A stretch of DNA of 64,000 nt from Cordilura impudica (taxonomy: Eukaryota > Arthropoda > Insecta > Diptera > Scathophagidae), in contig OY821517.1 of NCBI GenBank assembly GCA_963682025.1, positions 95,105,946 through 95,169,945 on the forward strand, written 5' to 3'. The stretch's first letter is position 1; every line of letters begins with the position of its first letter. Below are positions 51,201 through 58,467 of this stretch, in pieces. The translations under genes were made by a program, and so were the position numbers. Below the pieces are notes generated by a model. That model saw nothing but the letters and a program-made list of their open reading frames with translations, ran no database searches and was not told the DNA's origin.

Positions 51201-54200
51201 CTACTTTGGGTACACCATAATCCCACGCCATTTGTTTTCCGTGAATGCCTTGATCACTTTTTTTTAAATCTCCACTTTCTGCTCTAAATTTAATCTGATT
51301 TGCGATGATTTCTTCAGCTTTGTTGACATTTTTAAATAAACAGCACACAATACAAATTCAAACGCTCACAACTGACTAAATAATGTTGGTTGACGATGAA
51401 GATAATTTTGCAGCTCAAAACAGAAAGGAATTTCAGGGAATGCCAACAATTAAAACTAGAGCTCAGCGTTGCCACTGAGAATTATTAGTGACCAACAAAC
51501 GGTTGAATAGTTAAATTTTTCGAGTCGTACGTGGACGCTGAATTTGGGTTAACTTTACCCAGCGATTAACTTTTACGCGAGTTAATTATTTTGAGATTTT
51601 ACTGTACTTCAATGAATTGGACAAAGGATCGAGGTTACATGTTCAGAATTGCGGAATAAAGCTTTCGAAATTTTAATAATAAACAACATAATCAGCCCAA
51701 TTCTCAATAACAATTCCCTGGGAATTTTTTCCCTATTCCCTGTTCCCCTATTCTTAATAAAATCTCCCCGGGAATTTTTTCTCTTTTCCCTTTACCCTTA
51801 TTCTAAGAGAACTTCGAAAATGGGAATCTCTTCCCCGGGAAAAAAGTAGCTATTCTGAATGTCAATAAAAGGGAGAATAATTTGGGAATAATTCCGCCAA
51901 AAAATTGAGAGGGAGTGCTGCGAAAAATGTAAATATTTAATATTTTTATGAAAAATAGTAATATATATCATTTAAAATTTTGTATAATAATATTGCATGC
52001 GGGATGTTCAAAGGAAGCAAGGAGGAGCTAAGCTGGGTATGGCGCAATTTGGAGTGGAAATTAAACTCAGAAGGCAATTCAAGTGGGTTGCTGGCATCAC
52101 GTAGCTTTCTTCTTGCCATGATTTGCTCCGTCTTGTCCTGCTGCTGTTCTTCTGCGTCAGCTTCCATCAGAAACGCTACACTGAACATTTTTTGTATTTA
52201 TTTTAATTTATTTTAATTTATTAATTTCCACAAAAATTTTTAAATTTGTAAACAAAAAACAACTGAAGCAAAACAGCTGTCTTCGAATAATCGAAATTCT
52301 CTCTCCCATATTATTCTTCTCCCCGCCTGTTTAGAATAGGAGGATTTATTCTCGGGAAAAATGAATTCACCGGGAACTCATTTCCCTGGGAATATGTAAA
52401 TTTGAAAGCGTTAATATATTTATTTCTTGATAAATAGAAATAAAATTGAACTTGTTTTGAAATCCTAGCTTGTGTTTTATTTTCGAATATAGTATTAGCT
52501 GAAATATTAATCCGAATATTTCGTTAATCCAAATCAGGGCCTGCAATCATTAATTCGGATTAGAGAGCTGGAACTGTACTAAATAATTACAACAAACAGA
52601 CTGAGTTCCTAGCATTTTTTAGAGGTGTCTCCATAGTTTAGGCCAGAATATATATATACATATACTTTATGGGGTCGCAAATTAATTTTTCGACGCTTTA
52701 CCAATGGACTGACAAACTGATATATACCCTCTGCACAGGTGTGGATGGTATAAAAACATTTGGAAAAAAAAGTGCAGCAAATCTTAACTAATCAACAACG
52801 TTTAGATTCCAACATAACATGGTAACGATACAAAGCACACAGCAGAGATCGTTAGGACTTTGGATCTGGTACAACATCGCCCCCTCACGGTGCACCTGGA
52901 CCATTTTAAATAAAAAGTTCGTGTCACTCCAAAATTTCTTTTGGAATCGTTAGGGGGACCCTAAAGGAACATTTCAAAGTAATTTTCGAAAAAATCGACT
53001 CGGCGCTTTTTTTTTAAATCGCGAAATACTGATTTTTTAGGTGAGAGAGAGAGAGAGAGAGCCAGAATATTCTCCCTTTTTTTCCAAACAAATGTTAGGG
53101 CCCCGTTTCAATTTTATTTTGTTTGCCTTTCAACAAAACAACAAAGATAGAGCTTATTTATTTGTCATTCTCAAAAATTTGAATTTTCCTTGTAAGATGT
53201 TAGTGTTAAAGTGGGTTTACTTGAGTAACCATCAAAATCCATCTAAAATCGCAATGTTCTATCCGAATTATAAGAAATGTGTAAATCACGAAGAGAACCG
53301 ATACAAGATTTGCTTATATTGTTGCAAGAAGTCGAAAAACATGATCGTCATTCAAGGAAAAGTTCAATTAAGATTAAAGAAATTATTCCTGGGCTTCGAT
53401 GCAAGTGATTTGAAAGTGCCTGCCGTATTATGTCCAGCTTGTGATACTCGGAAAGAAGGACAGATGTGCGTGACACCAGAAATGGAAAAATTTGTGTCTA
53501 TTAAATTCAGTATGAGAGGATTCACAAAAACACCATATTGTCAGTGTCATATATGCACTCTAGTGAGTAGATCTGTGGTCAATTTTTCGGCTCAAGCTAA
53601 ACCAGTGGTCGTCCGTAAAAGTGAAACTCGTAAAGAAACGGCTTACGATTTAGTTAAAAGAATGCAAGAACAATCATTTCCAAATAAACGTTGTGTGAAA
53701 TGCCTGGACTTCTTTGGCCGGGGTATCATTCATGTACGCAATATGAAGAATCTCATGGTCAATGTTCAGACCTTGCCCATCAATTCTAGACAAAAGGGCC
53801 AACTAGCCTCAAGACTATTGAAAGACAGAATGGGCGACGTGACTCAAAATTCGGATTCATCTGAACATGAAGGACTGTTTCTGCCCCAGCAGCATGGGAA
53901 ACCGTTGACTGTAGATATTGGCCCCAAGGAGAACAACGTGTCACCATCGATTTCGGTTGATTCCATGCAGCAAATGCATCCAGCTCTAGATTTGAGTACT
54001 AGAAAAACATTGAGCATCGCTAGTTTTATAATCGCGGGAACAAATACACGGAGAATAATAGAACCCAATTTCAAACAAAAAATGTTGGCACAAAGTCATA
54101 TTTTTGACGAATATTTTGAAGCAAGAGATTTACCTCTCATCGTCACTAAATCGCAAACTCCGGTCAAATCTCCCCAAACAGTTATTATTTGCAAAAATTT

Positions 54201-57200
54201 TGGGGGCCTTCATTGAAAAAGTTTTGGGTGAACGTCAAGCTTCTGAGGTTCATATGAAATTTGGTATCGATGGTGGGGGTGGTTTTTTAAAATTCTGCCT
54301 ATCCATTCAGCCCTTAACAGAGAGAGCGACAGAAGAACCATAACCAAGTACTTCGCGCGCAGAGTATACAGCCGAGTTCCGCGAATCTGTAGTTAAGAGA
54401 CTATTTATTATTTGCTTAGCGCCGAACACCCAAGAATGTTACGAGAATGTATCTTTAATGCGGTCACATTTGAACATTAATCCTTGGCTTGGGACAATCG
54501 CGACTGACATGAAGCTGGCCAATATAATCTCGGGGCTGATGAGCACTTATCCATGTACATGGTGCGATGCTGAACAAAGAAGTTTAATTTACTGCGGAAA
54601 TTACAGAACTGTTGGAAATTGCAAAGAGAATTCGGAAATGTGGAATTTAGATGGAGGACTCAAGACTCGAGGAAAATTCTTCAAAAACTGCATATATCAT
54701 CGTTTATTTGATTCAGGTTTGAATCAACGAATACTTGACGTAATTCCGCCTCCAGAATTACACTTATTATTGGGAGCTTTCAACACGCTGTTCCAGCATA
54801 TGATGCGTGAAAATAAAGATGTCAGTCTGCAGTGGGCTCGTGATTGTCACGTAGACCGTCAATGTACGGTAGTCCCATGTTCGAAGGAAATGCGTGTAAA
54901 ATACTGCTTGCTAAGGTCGATATATTAGAGGCAAAGAAATGTCTCAGTTGTGTCAAATACGTAGAAGCATTTAGGACATTGAAGAAAGTTGTTAAATCTT
55001 GTTTTTCTGTCAACCTTGATCCGGATTTTAAGGCACATATACGGAAATTCCATTTGAGTTATGAAGCTCTCGGGGTTACCGTTACTCCGAAAATACACTG
55101 CATATTGCACCACGTAGAAGAATTCTGTTCGAAAAGTAAGAGAGGTTTAGGTTTCTACAGCGAACAATCTGTAGAATCAGCTCATTCAGATTTCACAAAA
55201 ACTTGGACACGATACAAAGTCCTCAAGAGTCATCCAGATTACCCGGTCAAGTTATTGCGCGCTGTATGCGAATATAACACTCTCCATTTGTAAACTGTTT
55301 GTATAGTGTTTTCTAGTCTACATTCGTTGAATAAAGCAATATTATTACTCAAGACTTCCGTTTCTTACATCCCTGTCCGAGTTTTGTAAGTTTACTCCAC
55401 AGAAACAAAGCCGCTAGTCTCTTGCCAAGTAAACAAAACCAATCTGAATATGGCTCACATACACATATCTTCACGCATACATATATACAAACACAGAAAA
55501 TACGCTTAGACCCTAAAAATCAGTATTTCGCGATTTAAAAAAAAGCGCCGTGTCGAATTTTTTGAAAATTGCTGTGAATTGTTCCTCGAGGGTCCCCCTA
55601 ACGATTCCAAAAGAAATTTTGGAGTGACACGAACTTTTTATTTAAAATGGTTTAGGCGCACCGTGCCCTAATGAACATCTTTTAGAGAAAAATCAAAATG
55701 TTCTTCATTCTAAAGCTTTTATAATTAGTTTTAAGACTGAGTTACATATTTATGTTGTGTATTAAATCACGTACACAAATTTTATTCAAAAAAAAAGTAG
55801 GCAAAGGAAAAATACTAAAATCTCTAATGCGTAGAAGCTCTTTGACGTTTAATTCTATAAATATGATAATTCCATATTATTATTATTTTTTTTTTTTTAA
55901 TTATATTATGAAATAATATTATTTGCGAAATGAACATACGAGTGTTGTTGCAGACACTTGCCCATAACACATAACATTAATTTACATAACATTAAGTTAT
56001 TTTAAAATTCAATGTAGTTTTTATTTAATTTTATATTATTAATAAATGTAAATGAATTATATATATAATTTGTAGGCAATTCAGTCTAAATCAATTAAAA
56101 GTTTTGAAAAACAACATTCACAATATTTTTTTTTTAATCCAAAAAAATAAAATTCTAAATGAATGACATAAAAATATTTTGTAATTTAGACCAGTTTGAA
56201 AATTATGGACACATACATATGTATGTATGAAATTAATAATTCTAGAGAAGAAACAACAAAACAATTACAACAGATATTTAAACAACAACATTAAAATTAG
56301 TAAGCAGCAGCAGCATAACATATAAATACATACAAAAAAAATTATACTAAAAATCAAACTTTAAGCAAATTAAGTAAGACATAACACGGATATTATTTAG
56401 GGTGAAACTTATTTCAATGATTCAATTTAGTTTCATAATTTCGAGAAATTCTAAAGAAAAGTTGGGTCATTTTACGAAACGAAGTTTAATTTAAAAACAT
56501 TTTAAATTCGTATATAACAATTCAGAGGTGGAGAGTATACAAAATTTGAAGACAAATTATATGATCTAAAACCTCTCGTATAGTCCGCTCGTCGAAATTA
56601 TGAAAACTTCTTAAAAATATGTTCCACCCTACAAATGATACATACAAGGATAATAGTTGTTTATAGTTCTAAGTAGGATGGACGAACAGACAATAAGTTG
56701 TAGTATGATAGTGAAAGTTGTAGTTTACAGGCAAACAGTCAAAACTTAAACTCATAATCAATTTTCAAAATAAAGATTCCTACAGTTAGAACAAAAATAT
56801 TTCGAGGAAAAACTAGTAGACTATGTATGAAGCTTTACTTTAAAAAAAGAAAGAAAAAAAAATAAGTTATATCTGTTTGCATTTTAGGTGACAATATGAA
56901 TACATAAGACAATATAAAATAAAAGGATTTTTTTTTTTTCTATACAGACAGAAGACATTCATTTTGCAGTATTTTTTTTTTTACAAAGGAGTAAAATTCA
57001 ATAGGGTGAAAACGAAACAATGAAAAACAAAATAAAGTTTATTGAATTTTGAAAAAACTTAGTGATCTTTTTTTTTTTTTTTTTTTTTTTTTGTGTTGAG
57101 TAAAGATTTCTTTTTACGTAATTAGTAAGTAATTTTAGAGAGGATTTTTTTAGATTTTTTTTTAATTAGTTACACAGACCTGGTGTTGTTGCCGAATTGT

Positions 57201-57302
57201 TATTGTTTGTTAAATGAATGCATTTTTGTTTGTTATTTTCAATTTGAAATGACGAATTGGTCAATTGGTCGCTTTTATCCGATGATCTGCGTTCAATGAT
57301 GC
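32248..57302 (-). CDS. KrT95D: PACS (phosphofurin acidic cluster sorting protein), middle and C-terminal exons
   Basis: Minus-strand exons, 5' to 3': 57180-57302 (probable), 40244-40823, 33409-33886, 32717-33320, 32520-32636, 32248-32378 (TAG). All junctions are canonical and in phase. Matches to PACS-1/2 in order: [20 protein letters not shown] and [17 protein letters not shown], then [13 protein letters not shown] across an intron, [97 protein letters not shown], and the C-terminus [20 protein letters not shown] fly-specific Gly-rich linker lies near 33070-33115. PACS proteins bind acidic-cluster cargo such as furin and link it to clathrin adaptors at the Golgi and endosomes (established). 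The N-terminal cargo-binding half is outside the window. KrT95D is the Drosophila orthologue from memory. Confidence 0.93.
34140..37140 (+). mobile_element. Degenerate non-LTR retrotransposon (endonuclease + reverse transcriptase)
   Basis: Plus strand: endonuclease pieces ([38 protein letters not shown]) at 34130-34440; a gap holding MITE B (34560-34841); then reverse transcriptase ([70 protein letters not shown] at 35890-36040) and a long decayed 3' part. Many stops and frameshifts. It lies in the 6.4 kb PACS intron, opposite in sense to PACS. Clade not assigned. Confidence 0.87.
34560..34841 (-). mobile_element. MITE family B, copy 2
   Basis: GGCCTAGTTAGCCACACTTA at one end and GTGTGGCTAACTAGGTCG at the other, with the interior reverse-complementary to 15691-15980 (for example CAAACGTGTCAGCTG). 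It interrupts the LINE between its endonuclease and reverse transcriptase portions. Confidence 0.82.
37375..39300 (+). mobile_element. Tc1-like element relic, split by a second LINE
   Basis: N-terminal part 37429-37621 ([33 protein letters not shown]: helix-turn-helix). Continuation after the LINE from 38702 ([19 protein letters not shown], then [10 protein letters not shown] and a GGGSVMVWG-like remnant). The end near 39290 has GTGGCAAATACTTTTGTACG, typical of Tc1-type ends that occur in this window. Broken by stops. Confidence 0.75.
37622..38701 (+). mobile_element. 5'-truncated non-LTR retrotransposon (GVPQGSVLS reverse transcriptase)
   Basis: Starts inside the reverse transcriptase: [51 protein letters not shown], a shifted FADDS remnant, then [20 protein letters not shown] and a C-terminus with [16 protein letters not shown]. 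It ends in the A-rich tail TAATAAAAATAAAAAAA at about 38683-38700. The Tc1 element resumes directly after. The signature resembles the CR1/L2-like group of insect LINEs (inference). Frameshifts near 37860 and 38330. Confidence 0.85.
39410..39648 (+). mobile_element. MITE family C, compact copy
   Basis: About 240 bp from CATGTGAGTCCGATCACAGG to CGCGTATAGATGTTTACACA. ATGTGTAAACATCT near the left end is inverted as AGATGTTTACACAT at the right end. The interior has several TTACG/CGTAA motifs. Compare the expanded copy at 18010-18825. Confidence 0.65.
39649..40243. other. PACS intron, no element recognised
   Basis: AT-rich intronic DNA next to the 40244 donor. Confidence 0.5.
41101..42081 (+). 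mobile_element. pogo/Tigger-type MITE with TA target duplication, host to an INE-1-like insertion
   Basis: Ends GAGGTAGTCCCCGGTTTACG and, inverted, CAGGTAGTCCTCGAGTTACG, each flanked by TA (41099-41100, 42082-42083). The CAG-type ends and TA duplication are those of pogo/Tigger elements. Removing the INE-1-like copy (41193-41922) leaves roughly 250 bp with GGTCGTAAG-type motifs and no coding. Confidence 0.75.
41193..41922 (+). mobile_element. INE-1-like element, family A, inside the pogo MITE
   Basis: AACAAGTAAGAAAATTATAG and AGTCGGTCTAGACCGACT at the start, (GACG)n near 41767-41786, and CACATAGTGGTATAGGGTAT at the end. It has an internal deletion near 41440 compared with 61723-62530. Confidence 0.87.
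42371..42906 (+). mobile_element. MITE family G, copy 1 (Harbinger-like ends)
   Basis: Inverted ends CGGCCGTATTCATAATGAAA and TTTCATTATAAATACGGCCG, flanked by TAA on both sides, consistent with PIF/Harbinger-type 3-bp TWA duplications. A reverse-orientation relative lies at 45222-45718. Confidence 0.75.
43080..43335. repeat. Minisatellite with 21-22 bp unit
   Basis: About eleven imperfect units of the form TTTCAGAAAATATCAAATATA. It translates in one frame as a seven-residue repeat (YFRKYQI-like), which is a consequence of the unit length and not a sign of a gene. Confidence 0.85.
43336..44689. other. PACS intron with small INE-1-like scraps
   Basis: Short pieces match family A (near 44025-44045, TTATTTTTGGACTACATC; near 44425-44455, TTATGTGAAGATCGGG). 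Nothing else recognised. Confidence 0.5.
44690..45178 (+). mobile_element. INE-1-like element, family A, deleted
   Basis: Retains ATCGGTCTAGACCGACTATA, then about 300 bp of family A with deletions, a GACA/GACG tract near 45060-45085, and a degraded final hairpin (CCACATAGTGCTATAG). Confidence 0.75.
45222..45718 (-). mobile_element. MITE family G, copy 2
   Basis: CGGCCGTATTTATAATGAAA at the start and TTTTCATTATGAATTCGG at the end. The interior is reverse-complementary to 42371-42906 (GTTTGTTAAACTTAGATCAA, CACCTGATATAGTG). The pair form 0.5 kb inverted arms 2.3 kb apart in the PACS intron. Confidence 0.75.
45834..47513 (+). mobile_element. INE-1-like element, family B, expanded by a heptamer array
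   Basis: Starts AACAAGTAACAGTGTTAAAT with hairpin TTCGGCTGGGCCGAA. After the array come GTGAACCCTTTGACCGATTT, CAGACAGACGGACAGAAGGT, GATGCGTTACAAACGGAATG, and the end CACTGAGGTGTGGAGGGTAT. Same architecture as family A but different hairpins. The 1.1 kb heptamer array occupies its 5' part. Confidence 0.8.
45890..47030. repeat. 1.1 kb (CATTTTY)n satellite-like array
   Basis: Almost uninterrupted run of CATTTTT and CATTTTC units, often as 14-mers CATTTTCCATTTTT, with occasional point changes. It lies within the family B INE-1-like element and is strongly strand-asymmetric (pyrimidine-rich on the + strand). Confidence 0.95.
49195..51604 (-). mobile_element. Tigger/jerky-type element 2
   Basis: Ends CAGTAGAATCTCGAAAAAGTT (49195) and, inverted, CAGTAAAATCTCAAAATAATT (51604, TA following). 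Minus-strand transposase in order: [31 protein letters not shown] and [18 protein letters not shown] (DNA-binding CENP-B-type domain); [20 protein letters not shown] with [20 protein letters not shown] (catalytic core, 50772-50572); [20 protein letters not shown] (50358-50173); [20 protein letters not shown] (49988 on). Broken by frameshifts. An extra AT-rich palindromic insertion lies near 49215-49690. Confidence 0.85.
51690..52410 (-). mobile_element. Internally deleted PIF/Harbinger-like element
   Basis: The minus-strand frame 52188-51946 reads [20 protein letters not shown] and [17 protein letters not shown], which matches the N-terminal RRxLRDxSNPLELP block of Harbinger transposases, then decays. 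The flanks carry inverted ATTCTCA/CCCTGGGAAT-type repeats (CAATTCCCTGGGAATTTTTT on the left, CATTTCCCTGGGAATATG on the right). Confidence 0.65.
52886..55665 (+). mobile_element. DNA transposon with RAG1-N-terminal-like transposase (Chapaev/N-RAG-TP type)
   Basis: Terminal inverted repeats of about 155 bp start CACGGTGCACC (52886) and end GGCGCACCGTG (55665). They share AAAAAGTTCGTGTCACTCC and TTGGAATCGTTAGGGGGACC. The flanks are a perfect 4-bp duplication, CCCT (52882-52885, 55666-55669). A 4-bp duplication with CAC-starting ends fits the Chapaev branch of DNA transposons (from memory). A single transposase gene occupies 53041-55293. It is inserted in the large PACS intron. Confidence 0.85.
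53041..55293 (+). pseudogene. Transposase with RAG1-N-like cysteine region, broken by two frameshifts and a stop
   Basis: The N-terminal frame (53041-54216) has paired cysteines: CLYCC (residues 91-95), LCPAC (131-134), TPYCQCHIC (167-172), RCVKC (218-221), spaced like the zinc-binding N-terminal region of RAG1. The catalytic part follows in another frame: [17 protein letters not shown] (likely first Asp), a stop at 54341, then [17 protein letters not shown] and TYPCTWCDA (second acidic region and CxxC), a frameshift near 54860, then [17 protein letters not shown] and [12 protein letters not shown] (likely Glu), ending YNTLHL. Total about 750 codons. A (GA)n run at 53043-53062 lies at the apparent start, so the true start may be a later Met. 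It is a single-exon frame, and most of it is open, so inactivation is fairly recent. Alternative: another RAG-related or unclassified superfamily. Confidence 0.7.
55670..57179. other. PACS intron, AT-rich, no gene recognised
   Basis: Homopolymer T runs (56928, 57069) and AT-rich DNA. If the exon at 57180 were terminal, this stretch would instead be a long 3'UTR. Confidence 0.5.
57180..57302 (-). CDS. KrT95D: Probable PACS internal exon
   Basis: A 123-bp exon between TTTTGCAG (acceptor) and the AG/GTCTGT donor reads [20 protein letters not shown] and ends ...NNNNSATTP plus one base. That base completes the first codon of exon 40244-40823 (giving D-RICDN), so the phase fits. An RR-SS-K-Q run resembles the Ser/Arg-rich stretch just upstream of this point in vertebrate PACS-1. 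Alternative: without splicing the frame stops 9 nt later (GLCN-stop), so it could be a terminal exon of another gene or of a short isoform. Confidence 0.6.
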
Positions 57303-57869
57303 CTGCAAAAGAAATTTCGAATTCAAGCCATGCAATTACAATTAAATATTAAAAAAAACTGAAAAAAGTTTTTATATAAAAAATTAGTAGATTAAGTAAA
57401 AAATTAAAAAAAAAATATATATTTAAAGATATATATAAAAAATACAAAATGTGATGAATTTTGTCTGTATTGAAAAACACTTATATTAAGTTTTTGAATA
57501 AAATTGAGATTCTTTCGTAACATATTTTTATAAGAGGAGTAATATTAAATATGCCCTTTCTTTATCGGCATATTTTCATATACCTGTTCCTTAACTTAGT
57601 ATATGTGTTCTAAACTTATATCAGATATTGTTTATCCAGTTTCAAAGGGTTACTGTGTAATGGCAAATCTCCAACAATATGATAAGTACGTAGTCTTGGC
57701 AAGAGATGGCGTCCATGAATTTTGATTGACAGTCATTTAAAGTGAATAAGTTTAGAACTTTCGCAACAATGGATAAAATTAAATATAGAAGCATGATAAA
57801 ATATTTCTTTTTGAATATAAAACCTAGTGATATAAAAGCGTAAATAACAATGTACAATAGTTCGAAAAT

Positions 57870-57952
57870 CCCATAGGTATACATGACTGTTTATGATTTC
57901 GTCGAAGTCACTGAATCCGAACCTGAAGTCAGTTTTTTCGGGTCACGTCAGG
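57870..57952 (-). repeat. Fragment of the 63119-type repeat
   Basis: TCGAAGTCACTGAATCCGAA with flanking GACTGTTT and GGTCACGTCAGG matches, in reverse orientation, the ACGTGACTTC...GGATTCAGCGACTTCGA segment present twice at 63200-63700. Confidence 0.6.
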
Positions 57953-57964
57953 TGTTTGTGCTTT

Positions 57965-58062
57965 TCAATTTGATATGACGAATTGGTCAATTGGTCGCTC
58001 TTATCCGATGATCTGCGTTCAATGACGCCAACAAATGAAATTTCGAATTCAAGCCATGCATT
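57965..58062 (-). pseudogene. Partial duplicate of the PACS exon 57180-57302 with lost acceptor
   Basis: About 95 bp repeats the 5' half of the exon and its upstream intron edge at about 95% identity. The coding part still reads [20 protein letters not shown]. The acceptor TTTTGCAG/GC is TTTGTTG/GC here, so it cannot be spliced as such. The duplicate stops after 24-25 codons. Confidence 0.75.
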
Positions 58063-58467
58063 GAAAAATAGACTTGTGTCATAAAAGATAAACGAAAAAA
58101 AAAGTATTTTCATTTTAATGATGCCAAAACAATGGGAACTTTTAAACGTTTAATCTTTATTTAAATATTTATCGTTTCTGATGTTTTCTTTCAAATGTTA
58201 TTAAACACATTTCTATTTTTCAATGTTTTTATCTTTTAATCCATTATTAAAAAATAATGGTAAGAGTAAAGTTTTGTAAAGCGTTAAAAACAGAGTAATA
58301 GTTGATTTAATGTTGGTCTTAAGCAAAAGAAAATTTGTGAGAAATATTCTATAAATAAATCCATAGTTTCAAAAATTATCAAAAAAAAAAAAAAAAAAAA
58401 AATGAGCGATTTAGATTTTTTTTAAATTCGATTTATTTATTGGAGTTACAGAGCTATATATGTATAT

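Larger units (their letters stand above)
48055..52576 (+). mobile_element. Tigger/pogo-type element 1, itself carrying nested insertions
   Basis: Ends CAGTGCCAGCTCGCTAAGCC and, inverted, CAGTTCCAGCTCTCTAATCC, flanked by TA on both sides (48053-48054, 52577-52578). Plus-strand transposase remains: [20 protein letters not shown] (psq-type HTH, 48450-48510), [20 protein letters not shown], and a C-terminal patch [18 protein letters not shown] up to about 49215. Element 2 (49195-51604) and a Harbinger remnant (about 51690-52410) lie inside. Confidence 0.75.
47955..52756 (+). mobile_element. INE-1-like element, family B, split by a Tigger element
   Basis: The left end at 47955 (AACAAGTAAGGGTATTAAAT, TTCGGCTATGCCGCA, GATACCCTCTAC) and the right end finishing near 52756 (GGGGTCGCAAATTAATTTTT, CGACGCTTTACCAATGGACT, CTGCACAGGTGTGGATGGTA) are the two halves of one family B copy. 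The Tigger element at 48055-52576 lies between them. Confidence 0.65.

Noticed and set aside
53043..53062. Start codon with (RE)n peptide at the beginning of the RAG-like transposase
   Set aside because: The peptide comes from a (GA)n microsatellite next to the TIR. A later Met is more likely to be the true start.
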